Counted from the first letter of the stretch, positions 17,914-27,649 are shown. The stretch is 64,000 nt of DNA from OMIW01 sp044235645 (GCA_044235645.1 JBIIHQ010000001.1:310001-374000); one strand, 5' to 3'. Notes: generated by a model from the sequence alone, not told the origin. Translations and numbers: made by a program.

Positions 17914-17976
17914 TTGGGCGCTTAAGGTAAGTGAGAGCTCGCAAGAAGGGATGAAAGACAGTGGGAGGAGGGAGCG

Positions 17977-18867
17977 GTGACGGCAGGGGTCGCAACGATT
18001 GAAGGGATGCCAGTCGATGGTGCGCTCGAGAGGGTGGGGAGGAGCGGTTCGTCTTCTGTGCTAGGCCGAGCAATTTTTTGCTCGTTGCTAGCGCACTTAG
18101 GGGTGATCGTCGCGGTGCTGCGAGGGGTGTCGTATATCCGAACGCCGGAGCTCATTGGGACTCCGGTCGACCCGATTATGCTCAAGGCGCTCGATGTGTC
18201 ATTGATTCCCCTCTCTGCACGGGATACCGTTCTGCCGAAGGGGGTGCCGATTGGCCCGCAATCATCAAGCGCGGAGCAAGTCTCGCCCCCTTCCCCGACT
18301 CCCGTCTCACAACCGAAAGTTGAGCCCCAGGTACCACTGCGGCGTGAAGTGGAGGCATCTGCCAAACCTCCTGTGAAGCAAGAGCGCAAAAAAAAGCCCG
18401 AACAAGAATGGTCGTCGAGCCAGAGAGTATCTCCTGAGCGTTTGAAGGAACGCCACGCTGAGAGAGCTTCCCCGACCGGTGGCTCGTCAATGACACCACC
18501 TCAAGCCGGGAGCTCTTCCGCGACGACCTCCTCGGTCCACTCGTTCGGTGTGCCCGAAGGAACGGCCAGCCTCGAGCAGGCCCGCATCAGCTATCAGGAT
18601 ATGGTGGCGACCCGTCTCGCGCGGGTGAAACGGTATCCGGAGCGAGCAATCAGACGGCGAATGACCGGTGAAGGGACGATTCGACTCGAGATTAGTGCCG
18701 ACGGATCGCTTGAAGCCTTTCAGATAGTTCGCTCGACGGAAGTTCCTATCCTCGACGATGAGCTGCGCGCGATGGTTGAGCGAGCGTCGCCATTTCCGGC
18801 CTTTCCGCGCGACCTGAAGAAAAATACTCTCGCGCTTATCGTACCGGTTGCATTCCGGTTGGGATAA
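17977..18867 (+). CDS. tonB: TonB family energy transducer
   Basis: This 296-residue protein couples the inner-membrane proton motive force to outer-membrane receptors. It has an N-terminal transmembrane anchor (AIFCSLLAHLGVIVAVL), a long Pro/Lys/Glu-rich periplasmic linker (about 95-190), and a C-terminal TonB domain with KRYPERAIRRRMTGEGTIRL and SPFPAFP. The GTG start at 17977 is chosen because GGAGGAGGG lies directly upstream. No exbB or exbD is next to it, so it must use ExbBD encoded elsewhere. Its divergent position to the FecA-like receptor suggests that receptor is its main client. Confidence 0.88.
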   Translation: MTAGVATIEGMPVDGALERVGRSGSSSVLGRAIFCSLLAHLGVIVAVLRGVSYIRTPELIGTPVDPIMLKALDVSLIPLSARDTVLPKGVPIGPQSSSAEQVSPPSPTPVSQPKVEPQVPLRREVEASAKPPVKQERKKKPEQEWSSSQRVSPERLKERHAERASPTGGSSMTPPQAGSSSATTSSVHSFGVPEGTASLEQARISYQDMVATRLARVKRYPERAIRRRMTGEGTIRLEISADGSLEAFQIVRSTEVPILDDELRAMVERASPFPAFPRDLKKNTLALIVPVAFRLG

Positions 18868-18881
18868 CCTCATTAAATGCG

Positions 18882-18898
18882 TAACGCGGTTTGCGTTA
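18882..18898. repeat. TAACGC/GCGTTA hairpin between tonB and dnaE
   Basis: A perfect 6-bp stem with a 5-nt loop directly follows the tonB stop. There is no T-tract on either side, so it is not a standard terminator. Confidence 0.3.
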
Positions 18899-19011
18899 AA
18901 GAGATTCTCTCCCCGCTGTTCTGGGGGGGGCAATCTGGTATCCTCCTCCAATTGCAATATTCATTGATGACACGTCTTCAGGGGGGAACTTCCTGGAGAA
19001 GAGGAGTAACC

Positions 19012-22000
19012 GTGACTGATACCTTCGTTCATCTCCACCTTCATACCCAATATAGCCTTCTCGATGGTGCAAATAAGATACCTGATGTGCTGGAGCGAGC
19101 CCGAGACCTGGGACAGCCCGCGATTGCGATGACGGATCATGGGAATCTGCACGGAGCGCTCGAATTCTACGCTGCTGCAAAAAAAGTCGGAATAAAGCCA
19201 ATCATTGGTTGTGAGCTCTATGTTGCGGGAGGAAGTCGGTTCGAGCGGAAGCAGCGGTCGCAGGGGGGGGCTGGGACATGCCATCTCACCGTCCTCGCGG
19301 CGACGATGGAGGGGTATCGTAATCTTTGTCGGCTCTCCAGCCTTGCGTATCAAGAGGGGTTCTACGGGAAGCCTCGGGTGGATCGTGAGTTGCTCGCCCG
19401 GTACAACGAGGGGCTCATCGTTTTGAGTGGTTGTCTGGCGGGGGAATTGGCCCGAGCCGGATCAGACGACGATCGGACGGCGATGAAGGATGTAATCTCC
19501 TTTTACGCAAAGACATTTCCCGACCGCTACTATCTCGAGATTCAGCCACACGCAATCTCGGAACAGATCGCGCATAATAATCGATGTCGCGATCTCGCGC
19601 AGGAGTTCGGACTGCCGCTCGTGGCCTCAACCGATTGTCATTATCTTGAAAAGGGGGATCACTACGCGCAAGAGGTCCTCATGTGCATCTCGACGAGTAA
19701 GCAGGTCACCGACCCGAGCCGCATCCGCCATGAGGGGGTCGAACTGTATCTCAAGCAAAGTGACGAGATGATAGAGGGGTTTGGTGACATGCCCGGGGCG
19801 GATGAGGCGGTTCGCACGTCGCTCGATATTGCTGATGCATGCAATCTCTCCTTTGATTTTTCTACCCACTATATGCCTCGCTATAGCGAGCGCACCGAGG
19901 ATGAGCACCTGGTGCTGATGGGGAATATGGCGCGAGAGGGTCTCGAGCGACGACTTGAGACGATGGTAAGACACGATCCGAATATCAACGAAGCAACACA
20001 GGCTGGATACCGAGCGCGGCTCGAGGAGGAAATTCAGCTCATCGGCAAGATGGGATTCGCGAGTTATTTTCTCGTCGTATCTGACTTCATTGTGTGGGCG
20101 AAAGAGCACGACATCCCAGTGGGGCCTGGTCGAGGAAGTGGTGCTGGTTCGCTGGTGGCTTATGCGTTGCGGATAACCGAGGTCGATCCGATCAAGAATA
20201 AGCTTCTCTTTGAGAGATTTTTAAATCCTGAGCGGGTATCGCTCCCCGATATTGATGTGGATTTCTGTATCGAGGGGAGACAAAAGGTAATTGAGTACGT
20301 GGTAAACAAGTACGGCAATGATCGCGTTGCTCAAATAGCGACATTTGGAACGCTGAAGGCGAAAGCAGCAATAAAAGACGTCGGACGTGCGCTCGGCCTG
20401 CCATATACGGAAACCGATCGAATTGCATCACTCGTCCCCGCTCCTCGTCAGGGGTTTGATTATCCCCTGGCAGAGGCCTTGAAGATGGAGAAAAAGCTCG
20501 CGGACTACGCAGAAGGGGAGGGACGAGAGCTTGTTTCGTTGGCGATGAAGGTAGAGGGTTTGACAAGACACGCGTCGACCCACGCAGCTGGTGTTGTCAT
20601 CGGGGATCGTCCCCTGATGGATCTCGTGCCGATGATGCTCGATAAAGATGGCAACATCGTGACGCAGTTCTCGATGAGTTACGTCGAGAAGGCGGGTCTT
20701 GTCAAGTTTGATTTTCTCGGTCTTAAAACATTAACCGTCATCCAAACTGCGATCCAGCTTGTCCGCGAGAGTCAGGGTAAGGAGATCGATCTGTATGCGG
20801 TCTCTCTCGATGATCCTCAAACGTATGCGATGCTCGCAGCGGGTAACACGACAGGGGTATTCCAGCTTGAATCGGGTGGAATTACCGAGATGACAATTAG
20901 ATTGAAGCCGAACTGCTTTGATGATCTTGTCGCCATTCTCGCCCTCTATCGACCAGGTCCTCTCGATGCGGGGATGGTCGATCACTATATCAACCGAAAA
21001 CATGGACGCGAGCCGGTAACCTACCTGCACCCGCTGATGGAACAGGTGCTTCGCGATACGTACGGAATTATGATCTATCAGGAGCAGATCATGCAGCTGT
21101 CCCGCGAGTTGGCGGGGTACTCTCTCGGGGATGCTGATCTGTTACGTCGAGCCATGGGAAAGAAAAACCCGGAGGAGATGGCAAAGCAGGGAGGACGGTT
21201 TGTATCGGGGTGTCAGGAACGGGGTATCGCTGAGCCCATCGCGCGCCAGATCTTTGATCAGATGGAGACCTTCGCCCGATATGGCTTTAACAGAAGCCAC
21301 TCAGTTGCCTATGCCTTGATTTCGTTTCAGACAGCTTATCTCAAGGCGCACTATCCGGTAGAGTTTATGGCAGGATTGATGTCGCATGAGCTTGATGACA
21401 CTGATAAAGTTCTTAAAAATATCAACGAGTGCAAAAAGCAGAAGGTCCAGTTTCTTCCACCGGATGTCAACGAGAGTAGTGCCCGCTTTTCAGTCCAGAA
21501 TAAGGCGATCCGGTATGGCCTCGCTGCAATTAAAGGTGTGGGGGAAAAGGCGGTTTCCTCAATAATCGAGGGGCGGTCGGGAGAAGGTACGTCGGATAAG
21601 AATAAATTCACGAGTCTTGATGATTTCTTATGTCGGGTTGATCCACACGCCCTGAACCGACGAGTTCTTGAAACGCTCATAAAAAGCGGAGCGTGCGACT
21701 CTTTTGGAGTCAGTCGCCGCGAATTGATGGAGACCCTCGAAGAATCCCTCAAGATAGCCCAGATTGAACATAAGGAAAAAAAATCAAAACAGATATCTCT
21801 CTTCTCGATGTTCGATGAAGCTCCTCGATCCCGTCGAGGACCGCGAGGTATACCCGAGTGGCCAGTAACGCAGCGGCTCTCTTACGAACGAGAAGCGCTC
21901 GGATTCTTTATCTCGGGGCATCCTCTGGAGAAGTTCCGGTATGAATTGAAGTCAGGAGGGGCGGTAACGACTGATGATGTCAAGGCAGCACGAAAATCGG

Positions 22001-22512
22001 TTGATGTGCGGATGGGGGGAGTGGTTACCGCTTTAAAGCTCAAGAATACCAAGAAGGGTGACCGGTACGCCTCGTTCATTCTTGAGGATCACCTCGGAAC
22101 GATAGAGGCGCTCGCATGGCCGGATACTTATCAGCGGATTGAGCCGGTGCTCTCGAGGCAGGATCCGGTACTCGTCATGGGAAAAGCTGATATTTCTGAT
22201 GAACGGTGCACCCTGATAGTTGATCAGATGGAGTCGCTTGCGGACATTCGCTCCCGGGGGGCGAAGGCGGGGATTGTTATTTTTCGGGTCGATGATGACA
22301 TCGTAGTCCGGGCGAAACGGTTCTCGGAGATAGTCCGCGGGTTCCCGGGCTCTTGCCCGCTTCAGCTGCGGTTACAGCTGCGGGAGGGAACCTGTGTCAT
22401 AACGCCTCGAGGAGAGGGGGGAGCACCGATTACGGTAGCACCCTCGGAGGAACTCTGCGATCAGCTCGAAGAGCTTTTCGGGAGGCCGATTATTGGATTC
22501 ACCACGGTTTGA
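19012..22512 (+). CDS. dnaE: DNA polymerase III alpha subunit
   Basis: The replicative polymerase catalytic subunit, 1166 residues, close to E. coli DnaE (1160). The N-terminal PHP domain starts VHLHLHTQYSLLDG. The catalytic aspartates are in PDIDVDF (about residue 411) and VKFDFLGLKTLT. The GPGRGSGAGSLVAYAL loop and the C-terminal helix-hairpin-helix and OB-fold regions follow. I chose the GTG at 19012, preceded by GAGGAG. The open frame extends further upstream, but those residues are not conserved in the family and the ribosome binding site is here. It is read from the same strand as the small membrane-protein gene 39 bases downstream. Confidence 0.97.
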   Translation: MTDTFVHLHLHTQYSLLDGANKIPDVLERARDLGQPAIAMTDHGNLHGALEFYAAAKKVGIKPIIGCELYVAGGSRFERKQRSQGGAGTCHLTVLAATMEGYRNLCRLSSLAYQEGFYGKPRVDRELLARYNEGLIVLSGCLAGELARAGSDDDRTAMKDVISFYAKTFPDRYYLEIQPHAISEQIAHNNRCRDLAQEFGLPLVASTDCHYLEKGDHYAQEVLMCISTSKQVTDPSRIRHEGVELYLKQSDEMIEGFGDMPGADEAVRTSLDIADACNLSFDFSTHYMPRYSERTEDEHLVLMGNMAREGLERRLETMVRHDPNINEATQAGYRARLEEEIQLIGKMGFASYFLVVSDFIVWAKEHDIPVGPGRGSGAGSLVAYALRITEVDPIKNKLLFERFLNPERVSLPDIDVDFCIEGRQKVIEYVVNKYGNDRVAQIATFGTLKAKAAIKDVGRALGLPYTETDRIASLVPAPRQGFDYPLAEALKMEKKLADYAEGEGRELVSLAMKVEGLTRHASTHAAGVVIGDRPLMDLVPMMLDKDGNIVTQFSMSYVEKAGLVKFDFLGLKTLTVIQTAIQLVRESQGKEIDLYAVSLDDPQTYAMLAAGNTTGVFQLESGGITEMTIRLKPNCFDDLVAILALYRPGPLDAGMVDHYINRKHGREPVTYLHPLMEQVLRDTYGIMIYQEQIMQLSRELAGYSLGDADLLRRAMGKKNPEEMAKQGGRFVSGCQERGIAEPIARQIFDQMETFARYGFNRSHSVAYALISFQTAYLKAHYPVEFMAGLMSHELDDTDKVLKNINECKKQKVQFLPPDVNESSARFSVQNKAIRYGLAAIKGVGEKAVSSIIEGRSGEGTSDKNKFTSLDDFLCRVDPHALNRRVLETLIKSGACDSFGVSRRELMETLEESLKIAQIEHKEKKSKQISLFSMFDEAPRSRRGPRGIPEWPVTQRLSYEREALGFFISGHPLEKFRYELKSGGAVTTDDVKAARKSVDVRMGGVVTALKLKNTKKGDRYASFILEDHLGTIEALAWPDTYQRIEPVLSRQDPVLVMGKADISDERCTLIVDQMESLADIRSRGAKAGIVIFRVDDDIVVRAKRFSEIVRGFPGSCPLQLRLQLREGTCVITPRGEGGAPITVAPSEELCDQLEELFGRPIIGFTTV

Positions 22513-22551
22513 GCGGTATCGAAGTTGAGGGTAAATGCGAAGGGGGAAACG

Positions 22552-22725
22552 ATGGATAATCAGGGAAGACTACGAGTGCCCTTTACCAAGGGAACGTATC
22601 TTATTTTAGGGGCGATCGTGGGGGGGCTTATCTTTGCTTTCACTATTGGAAAGTTTTTGGGAGCGACGTTGGCTGGAAGTGCGGAGAGCGATGATGAGAG
22701 GGACATTCAGATCGATATCCGGTAA
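22552..22725 (+). CDS. 57-residue single-pass membrane protein
   Basis: A short frame starting at ATG 22552 behind GGGGGA, 39 bases after dnaE. It has a basic N-terminus, one hydrophobic helix (TYLILGAIVGGLIFAFTIG) and a very acidic tail (SAESDDERDIQIDIR). The layout suggests a type II or N-in orientation by the positive-inside rule. No family is recognised. Its good ribosome binding site and tight spacing argue that it is real and co-transcribed with dnaE. Confidence 0.65.
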   Translation: MDNQGRLRVPFTKGTYLILGAIVGGLIFAFTIGKFLGATLAGSAESDDERDIQIDIR

Positions 22726-23220
22726 TGGTGAGGCGAGAATTTGTGCCCAGTTTGGTGAGGCTTCAGACCCCCTCATCCTCAAGACCAATTAACTCAGCTT
22801 GTCTCTTCCTGATAGGATCTTGTTAGTTGGAACAGCTCAGCGGGGGGAAGGGGTGAACGATCTGTGCTCTGCGAGGTATTGAGGGAGGCGGGACCTTTTT
22901 GCAGAATGTAGTCAATTCGGTAAAGAGAATGCGGGCGAGTGGACGACTAACCTGGAACAGGCACAGAGATTGAGACTTCCTGATTGCAAGAGGCGGCGTT
23001 TTTTCCCGACAACACTCGATTAAGTTGATGTAAGGCCCAACCACTTCGATAAAGTAAAATGAATTTGTATCCGACCTAACTCCTGCGTGCCGAGAGAGAC
23101 CTCCTCACGGCCTTACCCATCATGCTCAGCTCCTCTCAATGAGGGGCAGTATCAGAATAGAGAGAAATAGGCGAAGTCTTGCTTATCGCCATTGAAGTCC
23201 TTCTCGAGCATATATCCACA
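22726..23220. other. intergenic, boundary of the NAD cluster, with a long imperfect hairpin
   Basis: No protein gene is seen. Positions 22768-22847 can fold into one long interrupted hairpin: CCCCC/GGGGG base, CCAATTAA/TTAGTTGG middle (one G-T pair) and TCCT/AGGA tip. It may end transcription of the dnaE operon or that of the converging cluster, although no long T-tract follows. Confidence 0.35.
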
Positions 23221-25212
23221 TCAAGCCACATCTGCCGGCCGACTCCAAAATCGATCAAGGGCGGTTGATTCATACGAGAGGGGGGGGGTGGTGATCCTTT
23301 CAAGATATGATTGAACTCCAGCAAAAAGGGATGATCGCATCGAATCAGTCGGCGGTCCGCCTTCAAGAGAGGTAAACTTCAATCCTCGAAGGTCTGTCCA
23401 GTTTTTTGCAGCAAAGCTGCATGCATGAAAGGCTGTTCCAACCTTGAATTGCTCTTCATGCTGAATTGGATATCCCGATTTTCGCCGAGAATTAAGATAA
23501 CTTTCAACGAGGCCATCGATATGGTCCATGACTTCATCAAGCCTCTCACCATCAATCGAGTTATCTCCCGCGGGTTTTATTTTTTGTCTCCGGGCCCACT
23601 CTACGAGAAAGTATCCGACTGACTTACCCACATCCTTCGCCGGATCACCGGTAGATGCGACTCTCCCGAGGTAATAGGCTGCCTGATTGTTGTCGATGAC
23701 TCGGCAGCCAGCCTCCGTGCGAAACATATTTGAGGGATAAAGATCTCCGTGTATCATCCCGTCTTCAATAGAGGATGGATGACAGACAAGAAGGTTTCGA
23801 TAAGCTGTGATCAAACCATGAATCTTTCGACTCAGCGCAGAGGGCACGGATTCGAGTCTTTGCTCGAGGACACGAATGTCATAACCGATATTATAGACTC
23901 GCTGTGCGTCATCACGATAAGTCGCCAGTACGCGGGGCTCCTTTTTTTCCGGTGGGAGTGCTTGCGTGTGAAAGTCGCTGAGAAGCTGACCGTGCTCCCT
24001 TACAAAGTCTCGGGAAGCCTGTGTATCGGAGAAAGTGGGTCCGTACCGCTGGTCTTCATCGTGGCTTCCGGCGAATGGATACAAAGCAAAAAAGTTTTCA
24101 TTTCCAAAGCGACCCCACGCCTTTGGTAGGATCGCTTGCTCATGGAACCCATCAAGCGCTAACTCTGACAGAATCTCCTCAAGTCTATCCGGACCGCTCG
24201 CAATTTTAATTACAGATACGGGTTCCGATCTTGAATCTTTTAAAATTCCTACAAATGCTCGTGTTCCTGACGTCGTAGAGGGCCGCTCCAGCGACCATGT
24301 ACCCCGTGAGGCGACATTATCAAGATTGGTTTCAATACCCACAATTTTTTCTAAAACAGCGCTGTACCACTCTTGGTCAAGGTCCGATGCCGGAAAAGGA
24401 GAGGGAAGGCTACCAAGATCCCGCAAGCCTCGTCTGAAAAATTCGTAGAGATCAGGATCCTCTCGGAGGAATGGAGTGGGCCTCTCACCGTGCTGGCGTA
24501 TCAATGACTTAAATATCTCTCCTGGAGTCCTATCTCCGAATCGGGCAAATCGTTCATGAAGAACCTCGTTCAGTATCAGTTGAAATTGTTCATTGACGAT
24601 CTTCTGTTCGATAACACCACCCCTTGCTGCCATTCCTTCAAATAATTTTGCCGCCTGATAGCGACAATAGAAGTCATGACTGAGACGAATGTAAGAGGTA
24701 TCCCTCTCCGTTGCAGCGATAGATCGCTTCGGACGCTCTCTGTTCTGACTTCGTAGTTCCTCGATATCGTTTGCAAGGGAAGCAATACATCCCCGTATCA
24801 GTTTACCTATCCCCTCCGACGAAGTGCCCTCTAGTTCATTAGAAATCAATTGCAGAAAGGCTTCAAAACGATCATTCGCCCTTCGAGCCAGCCGCTCATA
24901 CTCGCATTTTGTACGATCAGATAAAAGCGAAGCAGGAATTACCTTCACATTCTCGATGAAATTTCCCCGTTGTGTTCGCCGGTAATTAACCCAATACTCT
25001 TCGGGAACGTTCTTATCAATAAGATATCTCCGAAATTCATCAGAGGACATTTTGAGTGGTTCCTGGCACGAATCTATATTCATGAGGCTCCAGTTCGGCC
25101 CTGGTCGAGAATACGCGCGCTCAATGTGAAGGATCAGCTTAACCAGCTCTTTTTGCTCGGAAGAGATCGGGGTACTCCTTTCGGTTTGACGGAATTCGCT
25201 CTGAGCAAACAA
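23221..25212 (-). CDS. protein with C-terminal aminoglycoside-phosphotransferase-like kinase domain
   Basis: This 663-residue protein has an unrecognised helical N-terminal half (about 1-310) and a C-terminal kinase-like domain of the APH/choline-kinase fold. The ATP-binding lysine is likely in VSVIKIASG, the catalytic loop is IHGDLYPSN (H488, D490, N495), and the metal-binding aspartate is in VIDNNQA. Relatives phosphorylate small molecules such as aminoglycosides, choline, methylthioribose or homoserine. It is the last gene of the NAD cluster, 100 bases after the fusion gene, so a ribose- or nucleoside-type substrate is possible, but this is inference from position. A TTG start at 25212 fits GGAG seven bases upstream. 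Nothing in it shows a resistance role. Confidence 0.7.
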   Translation of the reverse strand: MFAQSEFRQTERSTPISSEQKELVKLILHIERAYSRPGPNWSLMNIDSCQEPLKMSSDEFRRYLIDKNVPEEYWVNYRRTQRGNFIENVKVIPASLLSDRTKCEYERLARRANDRFEAFLQLISNELEGTSSEGIGKLIRGCIASLANDIEELRSQNRERPKRSIAATERDTSYIRLSHDFYCRYQAAKLFEGMAARGGVIEQKIVNEQFQLILNEVLHERFARFGDRTPGEIFKSLIRQHGERPTPFLREDPDLYEFFRRGLRDLGSLPSPFPASDLDQEWYSAVLEKIVGIETNLDNVASRGTWSLERPSTTSGTRAFVGILKDSRSEPVSVIKIASGPDRLEEILSELALDGFHEQAILPKAWGRFGNENFFALYPFAGSHDEDQRYGPTFSDTQASRDFVREHGQLLSDFHTQALPPEKKEPRVLATYRDDAQRVYNIGYDIRVLEQRLESVPSALSRKIHGLITAYRNLLVCHPSSIEDGMIHGDLYPSNMFRTEAGCRVIDNNQAAYYLGRVASTGDPAKDVGKSVGYFLVEWARRQKIKPAGDNSIDGERLDEVMDHIDGLVESYLNSRRKSGYPIQHEEQFKVGTAFHACSFAAKNWTDLRGLKFTSLEGGPPTDSMRSSLFAGVQSYLERITTPPLSYESTALDRFWSRPADVA

Positions 25213-25312
25213 TGTAAGTCACTCCCTAAATATTATTGGTAATAATGAGAGGCTGGTCAGGATTGACAAAACCTCTGACTTCCACATCGATCATCGAAAT
25301 ACCGGCAACTAA

Positions 25313-26893
25313 TTAAGGTATAAAGGGAGATAGCCCATAGAGGCCATGCTCCTTGATGTAATCAAAAACTCGAGGATCTAATCCATCCGGATCATTTCCA
25401 TCCAAAAGAGACCTCCTCACTGTGGTTGAACTCGTTGGTGACAACTTGACATCTGTCCAATGTATCGAATGTCTCTGGGGCCCGCGGATGTGGTCTGATT
25501 CCGCAAGGTCTTTCAGACTTGTGTATCCGTCTCGAGAGCAGGCTATTATCTCAACCAGGGAATGCAACTTCTCCGGATTTTTCCAGCGTGGCAACTGGGC
25601 AATACAATCCGCACCAAGAATCAAGAATAATGTTGCAAAGTCAGGAGGAATTTCTCGTTTGATATGCTCGATTAGATCAACCGTCCGGTCCAAAGTCTCG
25701 TCTCTAAGCTGGACGGGAGACACGAATAGTCCAGGATGATCGGCAAGCGCAATTTCAAGCATCGTAAGACGCTCTGCGGGAGATCCAGAGGGCGAGTGTT
25801 CTTTAAGAGGGTTCTGGTTGGTAGGGATGAAAATAACAGCTTCAAGATCGTGCTTTTCCCGAATAATCTCGGCAAGGTGCACATGCTCAGTGTGAACTGG
25901 ATCGAAACTTCCGCCCAGTATACCAACGCGTCCCCGAATAGCTCGTAAATTGGTGAGAAGGGGCTCGTGCGGAATGTCACTTATCTGTCCGGTATTGAAG
26001 GAATCCTTTCGCCACTCTCGTGATTGAGCGATAGCCATACTGAGGAGCTTTCCGTGACTCGCGTATAACGACTCAGCTACTTGATGTGTTACTGGTGCCC
26101 ATTTGAGCCCACTATTCTGATTTTCGGGACAAAGATTTTGTTGAAGAGCAGGATGACCCTCGCTCAAATGAAAATGAAAGGCGTTTGTCTCGACCCACGC
26201 ATGATCGGTGATCCTGGGATCGGCTTTATCGGATCTCATTCGGTCGCCGACTATTCCCTGATAAACGGGATCCGCCGAGATGCAAAAATCCAGGAGGTTC
26301 ATTCCTGTCTCCTCGCAGAGCTCTCGAAGCGCAGTGGTCAACGGGGCTTCGCCGGAGTCAACAAATCCACCTGGGAGTGCCCATTCCCCAGAGGGACGAC
26401 GAACAAGGAGGACCTGTAGCTCTCCCCCATATTCTCGGGTTACAATGGCGTCCGCTGCGTGATTAGGCCCCCATTTTCCGAGTGCCGCCCGACCTGAAAT
26501 CCCGACCCTTCCCAAGGGATTAAGAGGACGACCGGTTTCGGGATCGTGCTTCAACTTACCCTCGTAGGAATGCCTTTCAGGGGCGGCGAATAGTTCAGCA
26601 AATTCCTCTTTCGTGAGGTTCTCTGGGTCTGCATATCCTAAATTGTTCTTTGTTCGATCATTGCGAATCACCGAAGGGGACGTGTATTCCGATGGTGCAT
26701 ATTCTGGATAATCCTTGGACCATGAACGGTTATGAGGAGCTACATGGTCTCGTGGAGGATACTCGCGAGCCACGGGAATGCAATCGATGATCGATGAGCG
26801 CCGAAAAGTGGAATCTTCGTTAACAAACCGTGTAAGATCAAGCATCTGAGCCTGTATCGCACCTTCAGGTGTGTCTTGTGCAGTATCGATCAT
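25313..26893 (-). CDS. fusion of NUDT9-type ADP-ribose pyrophosphatase and NadD-type adenylyltransferase
   Basis: Two enzymes in one 526-residue chain. Residues 1-300 resemble animal NUDT9: the block from GRPLNPLGR to WGPNHAADAIVTR is nearly NUDT9-like, followed by a perfect Nudix box (G176, E182, R190-E191, E194-E195, G197). NUDT9 cleaves ADP-ribose to AMP and ribose 5-phosphate. Residues 320-526 are a nicotinate/nicotinamide mononucleotide adenylyltransferase with GSFDPVHTEH (328-337), the ATP-binding histidine motif, and SSTTVRRSLL (about 488-497). It would make NaAD (or NAD+) from the mononucleotide. The ATG at 26893 has a perfect GGAGGT. It sits 26 bases after pncA. Established Nudix-NMNAT fusions such as cyanobacterial Slr0787 have a different order and Nudix subtype, so this arrangement is notable. 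Confidence 0.9.
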   Translation of the reverse strand: MIDTAQDTPEGAIQAQMLDLTRFVNEDSTFRRSSIIDCIPVAREYPPRDHVAPHNRSWSKDYPEYAPSEYTSPSVIRNDRTKNNLGYADPENLTKEEFAELFAAPERHSYEGKLKHDPETGRPLNPLGRVGISGRAALGKWGPNHAADAIVTREYGGELQVLLVRRPSGEWALPGGFVDSGEAPLTTALRELCEETGMNLLDFCISADPVYQGIVGDRMRSDKADPRITDHAWVETNAFHFHLSEGHPALQQNLCPENQNSGLKWAPVTHQVAESLYASHGKLLSMAIAQSREWRKDSFNTGQISDIPHEPLLTNLRAIRGRVGILGGSFDPVHTEHVHLAEIIREKHDLEAVIFIPTNQNPLKEHSPSGSPAERLTMLEIALADHPGLFVSPVQLRDETLDRTVDLIEHIKREIPPDFATLFLILGADCIAQLPRWKNPEKLHSLVEIIACSRDGYTSLKDLAESDHIRGPQRHSIHWTDVKLSPTSSTTVRRSLLDGNDPDGLDPRVFDYIKEHGLYGLSPFIP

Positions 26894-26919
26894 GTTACCT
26901 CCGTGAAGGATTTCACTGA

Positions 26920-27633
26920 CTAGCGTTCTATGCCTCGATGTCGCTCGTTATCGCGAGATCGTAAATCGCCACGGCTTCGACAGCGCTCACGGAGGATGTC
27001 GTTGCTGTATACTGCTTCTATCTGGTGTCCTCGAAGCTCACGAAGAAGAGATATTTCCGCCTCTGGTGTTTGGTCAACGGCTCTGCACGCATCAAGAATA
27101 ATTCTCGTTTTCATACCAAGAGCGGAAGCATCAATGGCCGTTGCTTTGACGCAATAATCTAGAGCGAGTCCACAAACATCAACCTCAATATCCGTGAGTG
27201 GCTCGCCGTTTTTGACGGACTCTCGGATCAGGTGCGCTCTGAGCCCTGTATCCTTAAGGTGAGCGTTATCAAAAAACGCACTATATGAATCGATCACAGA
27301 ATCAATTCCTTTTTGTGCAACAAAATCTGCCAGAGCAATCCGAAGTTCAGAATGAAATTCACATCCATGAGTACCCTGAACGCAATGGCGAGGCCACAAG
27401 ATTTGGTCGCCATGCTCAGTTTTAATTGACTCGAATGGCTTTCCACCTTCATGATTATCAGCGAAGCTGACATGATCGCTCGGATGAAAGTCCTGCGACA
27501 GAACGATCAGATCATATTCGCCATGTGCCATGAGGTTATTTACCACTGGCACGATCTTATCTCCATCGGTTACTGCGAGAGCGCCGCCGGGACAGAAATC
27601 ATTTTGAACGTCAACGACAATTAATACCTTCAT
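26920..27633 (-). CDS. pncA: nicotinamidase
   Basis: PncA hydrolyses nicotinamide to nicotinate and ammonia, the first step of Preiss-Handler salvage. The 237-residue product has the catalytic triad D8 (VVDVQNDF), K108 (AQKGIDSVIDSYSAF) and C161 (VCGLALDYCVKA), and metal ligands D48, H50 and H54 in SQDFHPSDH. I start at ATG 27633 with AGGAGA upstream. The frame remains open upstream but would only overlap nadE, and the family begins at MKVLIVVDVQ. It lies 16 bases after nadE and 26 bases before the fusion gene, clearly one operon. Confidence 0.95.
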   Translation of the reverse strand: MKVLIVVDVQNDFCPGGALAVTDGDKIVPVVNNLMAHGEYDLIVLSQDFHPSDHVSFADNHEGGKPFESIKTEHGDQILWPRHCVQGTHGCEFHSELRIALADFVAQKGIDSVIDSYSAFFDNAHLKDTGLRAHLIRESVKNGEPLTDIEVDVCGLALDYCVKATAIDASALGMKTRIILDACRAVDQTPEAEISLLRELRGHQIEAVYSNDILRERCRSRGDLRSRDNERHRGIER

Positions 27634-27649
27634 ATTTTCTCCTTTCCTG

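Noticed and set aside
18877..19011. Upstream extension of dnaE
   Set aside because: The 45 residues do not match the DnaE N-terminus, and GAGGAG lies before GTG 19012.
23221..25212. Antibiotic-resistance gene (aminoglycoside phosphotransferase)
   Set aside because: Only the fold motifs agree. Length, the N-terminal half and the NAD context argue against a resistance role.
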